Origin: Kosakonia oryzendophytica
GTDB lineage: Bacteria > Pseudomonadota > Gammaproteobacteria > Enterobacterales > Enterobacteriaceae
DNA length: 64,000 nucleotides
Direction: 5' to 3'
Assembly: GCF_900094925.1 (NCBI RefSeq)
Contig: NZ_FMAY01000001.1
Span: 248,001 to 312,000 of the forward strand
Program-made: the position numbers and the translations under genes
Notes under the pieces: model-generated
What the model was told of the DNA's origin: nothing
Database searches by the model: none
What the model saw: the letters and a program-made list of their open reading frames with translations, nothing else
Part shown: positions 23,228 to 33,727 of the stretch, piece by piece
Layout: each line of letters starts with the position of its first letter
How positions within the stretch are numbered: position 1 is the first letter of the stretch

Positions 23228-24226
23228 TTATTTACCAGTAATCTGATCAAGGTTGTCTTTATCTACACCCACGTAAGGAATACGAACAACTTTGTTGTCG
23301 ATCTTCCAGTTGGTGCCATCTGCGGCGCCTTTACCTTCGGCGAGGTTTTTCGCCAGGTCGAAGCTGGCTTTCGCCTGGTTATTGGCATCGTTCAGTACGG
23401 TACCCGCCATTGCGCCGGATTTAACCAGTGCCAGGGCTTCAGGCAGCGCATCCACGCCAAATACCGGAATTGAGCTCTTGTTGTGCGCTTTCAGCGCTTC
23501 AACAGCACCCATCGCCATGGCATCGTTGTTGGCAATGACCACTTCAATTTTGTTTGCGTTCGGGCCGGAGAGCCAGGCGTCCATTTTGTCTTTCGCCTGT
23601 GCGGTATCCCACATTGCGGTATCCAACGCCAGTTGCTGCGTTTTGATGCCTTTCTCGTTCAGCTCTTTGATAACGTAAGTGGTACGTGCTTCAGCATCCG
23701 GATGGCCCGGTTCGCCTTTCAGCAGTACGAACTGGATCTGACCGTCTTTGTTCAGGTCCCAGCCCGGATTTGCCGCCCAGTGTTTGGCGATCAGGTCGCC
23801 CTGGATAACACCGGATTCTTTAGAGTCGGTACCGACGTAGTACGCTTTGTCATAGCTATCCAGCGCTTTACGGGAAGGTTCTTTGTTGAAGAATACCACC
23901 GGCACGTTCTGGCCGCGGGCTTTCTCAATAACGGTGCCTGCAGCAGCCGGGTCAACCAGGTTGATGGCCAGCGCTTTCACGCCTTTCGCCAGCAGAACGT
24001 CAATCTGATCATTCTGTTTGGATTGGTCATTCTGGGAGTCGTTCATCAGCAGCTGAACATTTGGCGCTTCTTTGGCATCTTTCTCAATCGCCTTACGCAC
24101 AACGGACATAAAGTTGTCGTCATACTTATAGATGGTCACACCAATGCGGGTATCCGCTGCGTGTGCGGCTGCGCCGAAAAGCATGCTTGCCATTACAGCA
24201 GACAGAGTCAACACCTTCTTATTCAT
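23228..24226 (-). CDS. mglB: Galactose/glucose-binding periplasmic protein MglB
   Basis: 332 aa: 23-residue signal peptide (ends AAHAA) and a type I periplasmic sugar-binding fold. The calcium loop DLNKDGQIQ typical of the galactose/glucose-binding protein is present. It delivers galactose to MglAC and glucose or galactose signals to the Trg chemoreceptor. First gene of the operon; its promoter lies about 250 bp upstream beside the galS stop, leaving a long leader. Confidence 0.98.
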   Translation of the reverse strand: MNKKVLTLSAVMASMLFGAAAHAADTRIGVTIYKYDDNFMSVVRKAIEKDAKEAPNVQLLMNDSQNDQSKQNDQIDVLLAKGVKALAINLVDPAAAGTVIEKARGQNVPVVFFNKEPSRKALDSYDKAYYVGTDSKESGVIQGDLIAKHWAANPGWDLNKDGQIQFVLLKGEPGHPDAEARTTYVIKELNEKGIKTQQLALDTAMWDTAQAKDKMDAWLSGPNANKIEVVIANNDAMAMGAVEALKAHNKSSIPVFGVDALPEALALVKSGAMAGTVLNDANNQAKASFDLAKNLAEGKGAADGTNWKIDNKVVRIPYVGVDKDNLDQITGK

Positions 24227-24476
24227 GGTATCTCCGGTTTTTTATATGCAGGGTAGTTCTTGTGAAAAATGCTCGGTGGGAAGTATGTTATTGAAACGTT
24301 ACTTTCGACCGAAGTTCACTCTAAAAAATCCATTCGTCCGTGTACGGTAACGCTCCACAAATTCGCTTTCTTCGATGTGTCATGACGGCTATGCACTGCT
24401 AAAGTGAATAATCACCGTTACATCGTGTTTCAGCTTCTAAGACGCTGACATCATAGTCAGCGCCTTGTTAAGATAC

Positions 24477-24509
24477 TGTGAATTTACTCACAGATTGAAA
24501 ACGGTTACA
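24477..24509 (-). promoter_or_regulatory. mgl promoter control: CRP site and Gal operator
   Basis: TGTGAATTTACTCACA (24477-24492) is a perfect CRP core, and TGAAAACGGTTACA (24496-24509) next to it is a GalS/GalR operator half pattern. The pair lies between galS and mglB and corresponds to the known E. coli mgl control region, activated by cAMP-CRP and repressed by GalS/GalR. Confidence 0.9.
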
Positions 24510-24519
24510 TCACCGAACA

Positions 24520-25545
24520 TTATAAGTTAGTGATCGAAGCCACAGTTTGTCGACCAGTCACCGAATGGCGGCGCACCAGCGTGGGCATAAAACAATGAGA
24601 TTCCTGCGGATCCAGCTTTCCTGCGGCACCCAGCAGCGCCAGCTCGGTCGCCAGACGCGCCATCGACGCCACCGGATAGCGTACGGTGGTAAGCTGCGGA
24701 TCGGTGTAGCGCGCAATCGGGATATCATCGAAACCAATCAACGACAAATGCTGTGGCACAGCAATGCCGTTATCTTTTAGTGCAGTCAACGCACCAGCGG
24801 CCATGCTGTCGTTGTAGGCAAACACTGCCGTGAGCTGCAAATTGCGCCCCAGCAGCTCAACCATGGCCGCTTCCCCGCCCTGCATGTCCGGTGAGCCAGT
24901 GCCAACCCAGCTATCCGGTGCAGCTATTCCCTGCTCTTCCAGGGCGCGGAACCAGCCTTCGCGGCGCAAATCGTTATCTTCAATATGGTGGCTGGACGCC
25001 AGATAGCCGATGCGCTGATGACCGTGGTTAAGCAACATACGCGTTGCCATCATCGCGCCGCTGATGTTATCCAGACAGACGCAGCGATGGGCGTAACCCG
25101 GCACCAAACGGTTAATCAACACCATGCCCGGCACCTGCTCCATAAAGCCAGTCAGCTCTTCGTCACTTAACGCTTTCGAGTGAACAATCAATGCATTACA
25201 ACGCTGGCGGATCAGAACCTCAATGGAGTGGCGTTCTTTTTCCGCCTCGTGATAACTGTTACCAATCAGCACATACTTTTGATGTTGCTGGGCAACGGTA
25301 TCCACCGCCTTCACCAGTGCGCCGAAGAAGGCATCGGACACATCCATCACCACCACACCAATGGTATCGCTGACCTGCGTGGCCAGCGCCTGAGCGTTGG
25401 CATTCGGGCGATAGCCAAGCTGAGCGACCGCCTTCATCACCGTTTCACGCGTATCCTGACTTACCAGCGCACTGTTATTCAGCACGCGGGAGACCGTCGC
25501 GACAGAGACGCCCGCCTGACGGGCAACGTCACGAATGGTGATCAT
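24520..25545 (-). CDS. galS: Mgl repressor / galactose ultrainduction factor GalS
   Basis: 341 aa LacI-family repressor: N-terminal helix-turn-helix ([24 protein letters not shown]), hinge, then a sugar-binding core that senses galactose/fucose. Represses mglBAC and its own promoter. It matches E. coli GalS (346 aa) with a slightly shorter C-terminus. The mgl control region lies immediately after its stop; its own operator lies upstream at 25657. Confidence 0.97.
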   Translation of the reverse strand: MITIRDVARQAGVSVATVSRVLNNSALVSQDTRETVMKAVAQLGYRPNANAQALATQVSDTIGVVVMDVSDAFFGALVKAVDTVAQQHQKYVLIGNSYHEAEKERHSIEVLIRQRCNALIVHSKALSDEELTGFMEQVPGMVLINRLVPGYAHRCVCLDNISGAMMATRMLLNHGHQRIGYLASSHHIEDNDLRREGWFRALEEQGIAAPDSWVGTGSPDMQGGEAAMVELLGRNLQLTAVFAYNDSMAAGALTALKDNGIAVPQHLSLIGFDDIPIARYTDPQLTTVRYPVASMARLATELALLGAAGKLDPQESHCFMPTLVRRHSVTGRQTVASITNL

Positions 25546-25656
25546 TTTTACTCACCTTTGCTGGATTGCGGCAGTTCACAGTCACCCCCTGGGTTTAGTA
25601 AGGAGGCTATTCTGTCAGTCGGCGGGAGATTGCTGCGTGAGTGACATCACATGAAT

Positions 25657-25702
25657 GGAAACGGTTACATCCGTTTTGTTAACGATTGTGATCCAGATCG
25701 TT
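25657..25702 (-). promoter_or_regulatory. galS promoter operator and CRP-like site
   Basis: GGAAACGGTTACAT (25657-25670) repeats the Gal operator pattern seen at the mgl promoter. TGTGATCCAGATCGTT (25687-25702) resembles a CRP site with one good half. Together they suggest autoregulation by GalS plus CRP activation, as in E. coli. The CRP half overlaps the last codons of yeiB. Confidence 0.75.
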
Positions 25703-26861
25703 ATCTGGATGTTCGCGCCAATGCTGTTCCCGCAGCACGTGCGGTACATTGCCGCCACAACCACTCCATCGGGCCCTGACGAAAACGCTTAAGCCACAAG
25801 AGAGAAAACAGGATATTGGCAGCCCATACCGGCGGAACAAAGGCCAGCAACTGGAGACGGTCGAACTTCATAAATAAACCGAAGTGATTAAACAAGGTAA
25901 TACAGATCAACGTTTGCAAGAGGTAGTTGCTTAACGCCATGCGGCCAACGCAGGCGATCGCATTGGCCCATTTGCTGGCGCCAATCTGCGGCCAGAAGCC
26001 ATACGCCAGAGCGGCATAGCCTATAGCCTGAAACGGTGCGCTCAGTTCGCGCGGTGCCTGCAAAAAAAAGGCACACCAGCGATACGACCAGCCAAGCTGC
26101 CACTGCGCGACAATCGCAGGCAGGTTGATCAGCATACCCAGCGTAATCAGCAGCGCGCCAACGCGCCGGTAATGCCGCAGGCTGAATTGCCCTTTCAACC
26201 AACCGCTGCGCATCAGCGCTGCTCCCAGCAGCATCAATCCCGCCAGTTGCCAGCCATACTGCGCGCCGAGTGCCAGCAACGCATTCGATAACATATCCGC
26301 CCGGTTGCTGATCGCTTCTATCATGCTACCGCTGGTTTTCCACCAGGCTTCATATTGCAGGTTCGCCGCATCCGGTAACCAGGAACGGTTTGGCTGACTG
26401 CCGGAAATCCCCCCCAGCAACAGCAGCACCACAATGCCCATCAGATAGAGCACAACGCCGGTATTGAACATCGTCTTCACGCTTTGCGCATCACGCACCA
26501 TGCGCCAGGCTATCAACCCCACCAGCCCGTAAGCCAGAAGAATATCGCCATCCCAGAAAAAGAGGCCGTGAATAAAGCCCAGCAATACCAGCAAAGTCAG
26601 TCGTGACTGGATCCAGCGTTTACCGCGCGGCAACAACATTTGCAAACCCGCGCCAAATAAGAGGGCAAACAGCGACAGGAATTTTACTTGTGCAAAGAGA
26701 TCGAGAAAGGCCCAGGTCCAGGCGTCACGTTGCGTGATCTCGCCATACCAGGCAGGGTTGGTATAGGCCGCCTTTGGTAACCCGAAGGCGGTGATATTCA
26801 GAAGCAGGATCCCAAGAATGGCGATGCCACGAACAAAATCCAGCGTGACATTGCGTTCCAT
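25701..26861 (-). CDS. yeiB: DUF418 inner membrane protein YeiB
   Basis: 386 aa polytopic membrane protein, DUF418/DUF405 type, about ten spans; the start MERNVTLDFVRGIAILGILLLN is the family signature. ATG 26861 gives the E. coli length (385 aa); the frame runs open into folE but no homology supports a longer start. It lies 19 bp after folE, so probably co-transcribed with it. Function unknown. Confidence 0.93.
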   Translation of the reverse strand: MERNVTLDFVRGIAILGILLLNITAFGLPKAAYTNPAWYGEITQRDAWTWAFLDLFAQVKFLSLFALLFGAGLQMLLPRGKRWIQSRLTLLVLLGFIHGLFFWDGDILLAYGLVGLIAWRMVRDAQSVKTMFNTGVVLYLMGIVVLLLLGGISGSQPNRSWLPDAANLQYEAWWKTSGSMIEAISNRADMLSNALLALGAQYGWQLAGLMLLGAALMRSGWLKGQFSLRHYRRVGALLITLGMLINLPAIVAQWQLGWSYRWCAFFLQAPRELSAPFQAIGYAALAYGFWPQIGASKWANAIACVGRMALSNYLLQTLICITLFNHFGLFMKFDRLQLLAFVPPVWAANILFSLLWLKRFRQGPMEWLWRQCTARAAGTALARTSR

Positions 26862-26880
26862 GTCTCCGGCTCCCCGATAA

Positions 26881-27549
26881 TCAGTTATGGTGGCGTACAG
26901 CGCGCAGGAACTCCTGGCGGGTATTCTGGCTCGATTTGAACAAACCGCCCAGAGAGGTAGTGGTGGTGGCGCTGGTGGCATCACGAATGCCGCGCGCTTT
27001 CACACAATAATGCACTGCATCAATGGATACCGCCACATTATTGGTGCCCAGCAGCGTTTGCAGTGCCGTGAGGATCTGTTGCGTTAAGCGTTCCTGCACC
27101 TGAGGACGCTGAGCGAAGAACTGCACAATGCGGTTAATTTTTGATAGACCAATCACCGACTCCTTCGGGATATATGCAACGGTCGCTTTCCCGTCGATGG
27201 TGACGAAGTGGTGCTCACAGGTGCTGGTCAGCGTAATATCGCGTACCGTGACCATCTCATCCACTTTCATTTTGTTTTCAATCACGGTGATCTTCGGGAA
27301 GTTGGCATAATCGAGGCCGGAGAAGATCTCATCAACATACATTTTGGCAATGCGATGCGGCGTTTCCATCAGGCTGTCATCATTCAGATCGAGGTTAAGC
27401 AGTTGCATAATCTCGGTCATGTGCCCGGCAATCAGGCGCTTGCGGGTTTCGTTGTCCGTTTCACGGACCGGCGGACGCAGCGGTGTTTCCAGGCCGCGGG
27501 CGACTAAAGCCTCATGGACGAGAGCCGCTTCTTTACTGAGTGATGACAT
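26881..27549 (-). CDS. folE: GTP cyclohydrolase I
   Basis: 222 aa homodecameric zinc enzyme converting GTP to 7,8-dihydroneopterin triphosphate, first step of tetrahydrofolate synthesis. Zinc ligands Cys111, His114 (TSTCEHHF) and Cys182 (VHYCVK) are present, as is the C-terminal [15 protein letters not shown]. Near-identical to E. coli FolE. It is followed by yeiB. Confidence 0.98.
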   Translation of the reverse strand: MSSLSKEAALVHEALVARGLETPLRPPVRETDNETRKRLIAGHMTEIMQLLNLDLNDDSLMETPHRIAKMYVDEIFSGLDYANFPKITVIENKMKVDEMVTVRDITLTSTCEHHFVTIDGKATVAYIPKESVIGLSKINRIVQFFAQRPQVQERLTQQILTALQTLLGTNNVAVSIDAVHYCVKARGIRDATSATTTTSLGGLFKSSQNTRQEFLRAVRHHN

Positions 27550-27653
27550 TTTTTATTCTCCTGCAGGTGTGGCGTGCTTCGCCTTTAGCGCAGGCGAAGT
27601 GAACAATCATTGTGCGTGAGGTCGCGCACATAATCCAGTCCTGACGCCGATAA

Positions 27654-28802
27654 TTATTGAAATTCCGCCGGCTTTCTGGGTGTCGGTTTCCACACCAGAA
27701 TCCCCCCTATCAGCAAGGCGAATGCCGCCACCCCAAGTGCCGGTTCAAGACGTTGCGTCAGCCAGGTCGAGAGCGCCGACGTCATCGGCCCCACCAGTTG
27801 TCCCAGCGCATAGCCGGTGGTCAGCAACCCGGCCATGTAACGGGTGTGATCGGGGGCAAGCTCCCGACCGTACAACAGCGACAACTGTACTGCACAGAGA
27901 AAACCACCGCCCACCAGCAGCGCGCCAGTGACCAGACCGCTCATCCCTGGTAGCAGCCATGCCGCCAGCACACCCACGCCCTGTAACCACAGCACTATCG
28001 CCAGACGTTGATAGCTGTGGCCCACATGGCGCAGCAAGATGCTTAACACAATCCCCACCACCGACGCCGCGCCAAATACCGGCCAGACAAACTGGGCGAA
28101 TAAACTGCCAGGGAAACGCAGCGCCGCCATTTGCGAAAGAAATGTCGCGGGCAGGATATAACCAAATCCGGCGAGGCTATAGCTCCATACCAGCCGTATA
28201 AGATCCGACGTCAGGTGCAACGGTTGCGCTTTTACGCCAGGCCGATGCCACTCCCCCGGTCGCGGCAGATAACGCGCGATAAATGCCACCAGTAACAGCG
28301 CGAGTACGCCATAGACCTGCCATGCGGATGCCGCGGTCAGTCCTTTGGCCTGGATCGCCACCGCCAACAGACCGCTCAAAGCGATACCCGCGCCCGGCCC
28401 GGCAAACACAGCGGCACTCAAGCCCGGCCGCCCGGCATGTGCCAGACGTTCGTTGCTCCAGGCGGCGATCAGCACCATCGCCCAGCCGCTCATTGCGCCG
28501 ATCACCAGCCGTAATGCGCCGTGCAGCAGTGCGTTATCGGCAATAGATGACAAGAATGTCAGCGCCACCGCACCGCCAATGCCAGCATACAGGCGCAACT
28601 CAATATGCTGCCTGGCACGCATCGCATCCCATGCACCCAACAGATAACCGAGATAGTTGATAGCAGCGACCAGTCCGGCACTGGTCAATGTGAGCTGACC
28701 ATCGCGGATCATTAACGGTACCTGCGGCGTAAAGGCAAAACGCCCGATTCCCATTGCCACCACCAGCACAATAAACCCGCAAAGCGCAACTTTGCGTGCC
28801 AT
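27654..28802 (-). CDS. YbfB/YjiJ-family MFS transporter
   Basis: 382 aa, about 12 membrane spans, with the family start GIGRFAFTPQVPLMI near residue 20. ATG 28802 is preceded by GGGGTG; an ATG 14 codons upstream (28844) has no such signal. Family members are proton-driven exporters or importers of unknown cargo. The gene lies between folE and yeiG, which are direct neighbours in E. coli K-12, so it is an insertion or a lineage-specific retention. GC-rich and similar in codon use to its neighbours. Confidence 0.85.
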   Translation of the reverse strand: MARKVALCGFIVLVVAMGIGRFAFTPQVPLMIRDGQLTLTSAGLVAAINYLGYLLGAWDAMRARQHIELRLYAGIGGAVALTFLSSIADNALLHGALRLVIGAMSGWAMVLIAAWSNERLAHAGRPGLSAAVFAGPGAGIALSGLLAVAIQAKGLTAASAWQVYGVLALLLVAFIARYLPRPGEWHRPGVKAQPLHLTSDLIRLVWSYSLAGFGYILPATFLSQMAALRFPGSLFAQFVWPVFGAASVVGIVLSILLRHVGHSYQRLAIVLWLQGVGVLAAWLLPGMSGLVTGALLVGGGFLCAVQLSLLYGRELAPDHTRYMAGLLTTGYALGQLVGPMTSALSTWLTQRLEPALGVAAFALLIGGILVWKPTPRKPAEFQ

Positions 28803-28948
28803 GAGCACCCCATTTGTTAAAGTAAAGTTATGTTTATGATGCAATATGTGGCATTTATGCGGAAGTGAAAGTTACTCACAGGGCAATGAATAATCTGTAT
28901 TATTAAGAATGTCACCCATCTCCCCCCGAAATGACTGAGGAGCCCTGC

Positions 28949-29785
28949 ATGGAATTGCTCGAAGAGCACCGCTGTTTTGAAGGCTGGCAACAGCGCTGGC
29001 GCCACGACTCCGCCGTACTCAACTGTACGATGACCTTTAGCATTTTTTTACCGCCACAGCGTACAGCAACGGCGCCACCCGTCCTGTATTGGCTCTCCGG
29101 CCTGACCTGCAATGATGAGAATTTCACCACCAAAGCAGGGGCACAACGCGTAGCGGCCGAGCTGGGCATTGTGCTGGTGATGCCGGATACCAGTCCGCGC
29201 GGCGACGCGGTGGCCGATGCCGACAGCTACGATTTAGGCAAAGGCGCCGGGTTCTACCTCAACGCCACGCAGCAGCCCTGGGCTGCCCATTACCGGATGT
29301 ATGACTATCTGCGAGATGAGCTGCCGGCGCTGATCGCTGCGGAATTTAAGGTCAGTTCACGTTGTGCGATCAGCGGTCACTCTATGGGCGGCCACGGCGC
29401 GCTGATCATGGCGTTGAAAAACCCGGGTCGTTACACCAGTGTCTCTGCTTTTGCGCCTATCGTTAACCCGTTGCAGGTTCCCTGGGGGCAAAAAGCATTT
29501 ACGGCTTATCTTGGGGAAGATAGAGAACAGTGGCGAGCCTGGGACAGTTGCGTCCTGATGCTGGAAAGTGGCGAAGCGGATGCTATCCCAACGCTGATTG
29601 ATCAGGGCGATAACGATCAATTCCTCGCCGATCAACTGCAACCGGCGCGGCTGGCAGAAGCGGCACGGCAAAAATCCTGGCCGCTGACGTTACGTATTCA
29701 GTCCGGCTACGATCATAGCTATTACTTTATTGCGTCGTTTATTGAAGATCATCTGCGCTTCCATGCGCAGTATCTGCTGAAGTGA
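28949..29785 (+). CDS. yeiG: S-formylglutathione hydrolase YeiG
   Basis: 278 aa alpha/beta hydrolase (esterase D family) that releases formate from S-formylglutathione in formaldehyde detoxification. Catalytic Ser145 in GHSMGGHG, the aspartate in DQGDNDQF and the histidine in GYDHSYYF are present. ATG 28949 ([10 protein letters not shown]) follows GAGGAGCCC and gives the E. coli length. Divergent from the MFS gene. Confidence 0.95.
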   Translation: MELLEEHRCFEGWQQRWRHDSAVLNCTMTFSIFLPPQRTATAPPVLYWLSGLTCNDENFTTKAGAQRVAAELGIVLVMPDTSPRGDAVADADSYDLGKGAGFYLNATQQPWAAHYRMYDYLRDELPALIAAEFKVSSRCAISGHSMGGHGALIMALKNPGRYTSVSAFAPIVNPLQVPWGQKAFTAYLGEDREQWRAWDSCVLMLESGEADAIPTLIDQGDNDQFLADQLQPARLAEAARQKSWPLTLRIQSGYDHSYYFIASFIEDHLRFHAQYLLK

Positions 29786-29792
29786 TCTCAGC

Positions 29793-29815
29793 CCCGGCGG
29801 CTTCCCACCGCCGGG
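29793..29815. terminator. Bidirectional terminator between yeiG and cirA
   Basis: CCCGGCGG (29793-29800) pairs with CCGCCGGG (29808-29815) around a 7-nt loop; TTT follows on the plus strand. It lies between converging stops at 29785 and 29824. Confidence 0.8.
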
Positions 29816-29823
29816 TTTGCCCG

Positions 29824-31806
29824 TCAGAAGCGGTAATCCACGGCCATAAAGTAGCGGCGACCTTCTTCGTTGAAGCTGTAGTCGTCGCGATTCAGGTCTT
29901 TATCCCCCAGGTTCAGCACACCGGCGCGCAGTTTCACGTTCTTGCTCGCCTGCCAGGCACCGCCCGCGTTCCAGATAACATAACCGCCAGGCGTCATGCC
30001 CTGCGATACGGTACGTTTTTCACCGCTATAGTTTGCGGAGAGATAGAACGACCAGTCCTGCGTCGCTTGCCAGTCCAGCGTACCATTGGCGGTGTGGTAC
30101 GGCAGATCCTGCAATGGCTTGTTGCCGCCGCCGCTGAGATCGCGACCATCGTTATAGGTGTAGTTCAGCGTCACTTTCCATGCATCGCTCAACGGCACTT
30201 TCAGTTCGGTTTCCAGCCCCTGGATCCGCGCTTTATTGATGTTGTAGTAACGGAACACCGGCACCCGTTTGCCGTTAGCATTACGCTCAAAGCCAACGAA
30301 GTTGGCGTAACCCGGCGCTTCAGTCAGGCTGGCGGTGCGACTGATATTGATCATATCCTCAATGTTATTCTGGAAGGCGGTCACGCTGCCCTGAACGTCT
30401 TCCAGCCATCCCTCTTCGCCGCTGTAGTAAAGTCCCAGTTCAAAACTTTCGCTGGTTTCCGGTTTCAGTTCCGGGCTACCCACCACGCGACAACTGCCGC
30501 GACAAGAGTTGGTCGCCCAGTCCGGGCTGAGCTGCAACAGTGATGGCGCTTTAAACGCCGTCGCCCAGCCGCCTTTGACCGTGACAGTATCGGTGGCGTT
30601 GTACACCAGGTAGGCGCGCGGGCTCCAGTGATCGCCATAGGTGTCATGATCGTCCATGCGCACGCCGGTGGTGAGCGCCAGCGGTTCGACAATACGCCAC
30701 TCATCTTCCACAAACAGCGCGTACTGGTTGGCTGAGGTTTTGCTACTGCTTCCCCCCGTCAGGTTGACTGGATCCTGTAATTTGTCGTGTCGCCATTCGC
30801 CGCCGACAGTGACCAGCTGATTGATGGCACCAAGCGGCAGCACATACTTGCCATCGAGGGTGGTGTTTTGTGAACGAATCTGGCCGCTGTTACCGGGGTT
30901 TTTATTGTCGATCGTCTCACCGTAGAATTTCAGCTCACTGTTGCCGACGCCCCAGCGGCCGTTATGCGCCAATGAGTAGTTCTGCCTGTCGATGCGATTT
31001 TTATTCAGCGAGTCGGAATTCCGGTCCTGGCGATCATAGCCATAACCGGCGGTAAAATCGTGATCCGCCGTCGGCGTCCAGGCGAACTCAACGTTGCTGT
31101 CACGGCTGGTAAATCCCTCCATCCGCGGCGTAAGGCCACTGGCATCGGTCTGCGAAGGTTGCTGCTGATCTTTCTCGCGCTTCGCCACGCTACCGTATGC
31201 TTTCACGCCCAGGACACCCTCAATCAGCGGGCCGCTGGTGTAGAACTGACCATTCCAGCTATCGCCACGATTCCGGTGCTCCTGGACGGTGCTGTCAGCG
31301 GTCACACTGCCGGTCCAGCTCTGGCCGATTTTTTTAGTGATGATATTCACCACGCCGCCAAGAGCATCAGAACCATACAGAGAAGACATCGGCCCGCGTA
31401 CCACTTCAATACGCTCGATGGCTTCCACCGGGATCCAGTTGAGGTCGAAATCGTTGTGGCGGAATACCGCATTGCGGGAGTTGACACGTTTGCCATCAAT
31501 CAGGATCAAGGTGTAGCTGCTGTCGAGACCGCGCAAACTGACGCCTTTACGGTTATCCCCTTCGTTAGTGAGCTGTACGCCGGGCACCTCTTTCAGTACA
31601 TCTTTCAGGTTTTGCACCGGCTTACGCTGGAGGTCTTGTTGCGTAATAACGCTGATACTGGCGGGGGCATCTTTCAGGTTCTGTTCGCTGGCTGACGCGG
31701 TCACCACCAGCGTTTCACCACTCTCTACGGCCGCCATCGCTGGCAGTGCCAGGGAGAGTGCGGACGCACAGAGGCCTCCCCGGACGATGGGATTCAAGGT
31801 AAACAT
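29824..31806 (-). CDS. cirA: Catecholate siderophore TonB-dependent receptor CirA
   Basis: 660 aa outer membrane receptor. Signal peptide about 1-25 (ends PAMA), TonB-box region GETLVVTAS, plug domain (about 45-150) and a 22-strand barrel ending YFMAVDYRF with terminal Phe. Takes up linear catecholates such as dihydroxybenzoylserine, and is the colicin I receptor in E. coli (663 aa). A Fur box lies upstream. Confidence 0.97.
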   Translation of the reverse strand: MFTLNPIVRGGLCASALSLALPAMAAVESGETLVVTASASEQNLKDAPASISVITQQDLQRKPVQNLKDVLKEVPGVQLTNEGDNRKGVSLRGLDSSYTLILIDGKRVNSRNAVFRHNDFDLNWIPVEAIERIEVVRGPMSSLYGSDALGGVVNIITKKIGQSWTGSVTADSTVQEHRNRGDSWNGQFYTSGPLIEGVLGVKAYGSVAKREKDQQQPSQTDASGLTPRMEGFTSRDSNVEFAWTPTADHDFTAGYGYDRQDRNSDSLNKNRIDRQNYSLAHNGRWGVGNSELKFYGETIDNKNPGNSGQIRSQNTTLDGKYVLPLGAINQLVTVGGEWRHDKLQDPVNLTGGSSSKTSANQYALFVEDEWRIVEPLALTTGVRMDDHDTYGDHWSPRAYLVYNATDTVTVKGGWATAFKAPSLLQLSPDWATNSCRGSCRVVGSPELKPETSESFELGLYYSGEEGWLEDVQGSVTAFQNNIEDMINISRTASLTEAPGYANFVGFERNANGKRVPVFRYYNINKARIQGLETELKVPLSDAWKVTLNYTYNDGRDLSGGGNKPLQDLPYHTANGTLDWQATQDWSFYLSANYSGEKRTVSQGMTPGGYVIWNAGGAWQASKNVKLRAGVLNLGDKDLNRDDYSFNEEGRRYFMAVDYRF

Positions 31807-31969
31807 TCCGTAACTCCATGAGGTAACTACAAAAAATTGCGAAAATACTGCTCACATGCAATAAACCACGCCCCATTACATTGATGGGGCGGCGGTGTGT
31901 CAGGGGGTATTCTGGCGCTGCAAAAACAGACTGATACCTTGTTATTCAGTGGGTTACACTAATGTAAAC

Positions 31970-31982
31970 GATAATTATTATC
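31970..31982 (-). promoter_or_regulatory. Fur box upstream of cirA
   Basis: GATAATTATTATC within AACGATAATTATTATCAAT matches the core of the GATAATGATAATCATTATC Fur consensus, about 165 bp upstream of cirA. It implies iron repression of cirA, as in E. coli. Confidence 0.82.
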
Positions 31983-32038
31983 AATTTCAGAAGTTCAAAG
32001 TTATGTAAATTGTTACAACTCAGGCGAGTCAGGCAGGC

Positions 32039-32064
32039 AAAAAAAAGCCCTCCGAACAGAGGGC
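32039..32064 (-). terminator. lysP terminator
   Basis: GCCCTC (32047-32052) pairs with GAGGGC (32059-32064), followed on the minus strand by eight T (32046-32039), just after the lysP stop at 32077. Confidence 0.92.
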
Positions 32065-32076
32065 TAAAGAGTGAAT

Positions 32077-33546
32077 TTACTTGGTAAAGCGTTCCGGGAA
32101 CTCCATTTCGCTGTAACGCACGAAACGGGTGCCTTTAGAGAATTTGTAACCGAACCAGATAACCAGGAACAGCGGAATGCCGATATAGGTCGCAGTGACC
32201 GCTCCCCAGTCAATGGTATCAGCAAGAAACGCCTGATAATTCTGCCCCAGGGTGATGATCAGACACAACACGAAGGCGAAGATCGGCCCGATAGGAAAGA
32301 AACCAGAGCGGTATGGCAGATTATCCAGTGAATGGCCCTGCGCAACGTAACCACGGCGGAAACGGTAGTGGCTGATGGCTATCCCCAGCCAGGCGATAAA
32401 GCCGGTCATCCCGGAGGTATTGAGCAACCACAGGTACACCGTCTGATTTCCAAACATGGAGGTCAGGAAGCACAACGCAGCAATCACCGTGGTGGCATAC
32501 AGCGCATTACGCGGCACACCGCCTTTCGATAATTTGGCGAAGATGCGCGGCGCTTTGCCGTCACAGGCCAGGGTGTAAAGCATACGCGTGGAAGCATACA
32601 TGCCGGAGTTGCCCGCCGATAGCACCGCCGTCAGGATCACCGCATTCATCACCGCCGCCGCTGAGAGCAGGCCCGCATGCTCGAACACCAGGGTGAACGG
32701 GCTTACGCTGATATCTTTCACATCATTGCGCAGCAGACTCGGGTCGGTATAAGGAATAATCAGACTGATAATCAGGATCGCAAAGACATAAAACAGCAGG
32801 ATACGCCAGAACACCTGCCGCACCGCGCGCGGAATGTTCTTTTCCGGATCTTCCGATTCACCCGCCGCGATGCCAATCAGTTCCGTCCCCTGGAAGGAGA
32901 AGCCGACAATCATCGCCACGCCAATCATCGCCGATAAACCGCCAGCAAACGGCGCATCGCCGATGGCCCAGTTACTCCAGCCTGCCGGTTTTTCCCCCTG
33001 GAAAATACCGACAATCATCATCACACCAACAATGATAAAGATAATCACCGTCGCCACTTTAATCAGCGAGAACCAGTACTCCGCTTCGCCAAACCCTTTT
33101 ACGGAGATGTAGTTCAGCAGGAAAATCACGGCCAGGAACAACGCGCTCCAGATCCAGCCCGGTGTATCCGGGAACCACCAGGTCATCACCAATTGCGATG
33201 CAACCAGGTCAACGGCGATGGTTACCGCCCAGTTGTACCAGTAGTTCCAGCCCAGTGCGAAGCCAAAGCCCTCTTCCACATACTTCTGACCATAGGTCGA
33301 GAATGAGCCGGACACCGGCATAAACGCGGCAAGTTCGCCAAGGCTGGTCATCAGGAAGTAGACCATCAGACCAATAAGAATATAAGAGAACAGCGCGCCA
33401 CCCGGGCCCGCTGAAGAAATGGTCGCTCCTGATGCGACAAACAACCCGGTACCGATTGAACCGCCAATCGCGATCATCGTCAGGTGACGCGCCTTCAGTT
33501 CACGACGCAGCGTGGGCGCTTGTGTGGTTTTTGTTTCGGAAACCAT
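32077..33546 (-). CDS. lysP: Lysine-specific permease LysP
   Basis: 489 aa APC-superfamily amino acid/proton symporter with 12 spans and the SIGTGLFVASG motif in helix 1. Imports L-lysine and, in E. coli, restrains CadC. Length and sequence match E. coli LysP. It is regulated by ArgP in E. coli; I see no lysine riboswitch in its 5' region. A strong terminator follows. Confidence 0.97.
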   Translation of the reverse strand: MVSETKTTQAPTLRRELKARHLTMIAIGGSIGTGLFVASGATISSAGPGGALFSYILIGLMVYFLMTSLGELAAFMPVSGSFSTYGQKYVEEGFGFALGWNYWYNWAVTIAVDLVASQLVMTWWFPDTPGWIWSALFLAVIFLLNYISVKGFGEAEYWFSLIKVATVIIFIIVGVMMIVGIFQGEKPAGWSNWAIGDAPFAGGLSAMIGVAMIVGFSFQGTELIGIAAGESEDPEKNIPRAVRQVFWRILLFYVFAILIISLIIPYTDPSLLRNDVKDISVSPFTLVFEHAGLLSAAAVMNAVILTAVLSAGNSGMYASTRMLYTLACDGKAPRIFAKLSKGGVPRNALYATTVIAALCFLTSMFGNQTVYLWLLNTSGMTGFIAWLGIAISHYRFRRGYVAQGHSLDNLPYRSGFFPIGPIFAFVLCLIITLGQNYQAFLADTIDWGAVTATYIGIPLFLVIWFGYKFSKGTRFVRYSEMEFPERFTK

Positions 33547-33699
33547 AAGAAAAAGCTATCCATCCAAAAAATGAGGCGCGATTGTAGCAAACGAAACGCA
33601 GCCCTTCTGGCATAAAACGTCTGTTATTAGAGACCTTCATGATAGGCAGCGAATTATAAGTAAAGCAGTGAATGGGCAATGTTGCGAGGATGTAAATAA

Positions 33700-33721
33700 G
33701 CTCCCGCAGGGCTGCGGGAGC
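33700..33721 (-). terminator. Terminator of the amino acid ABC operon
   Basis: GCTCCCGCAG and CTGCGGGAGC form a 10-bp perfect stem with a 2-nt apex, 6 bp after the ATPase stop; TTATTT follows on the minus strand. Confidence 0.85.
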
Positions 33722-33727
33722 GGTGGA

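Noticed and set aside
29782-31695. Several long plus-strand open frames inside cirA
   Set aside because: Antisense to a full-length TonB receptor, no start signals, residue composition typical of reverse-frame translation.
33547-33699. Possible lysine riboswitch before lysP
   Set aside because: No L-box-like conserved stems or GA-rich core visible; in enterobacteria lysP is controlled by ArgP.
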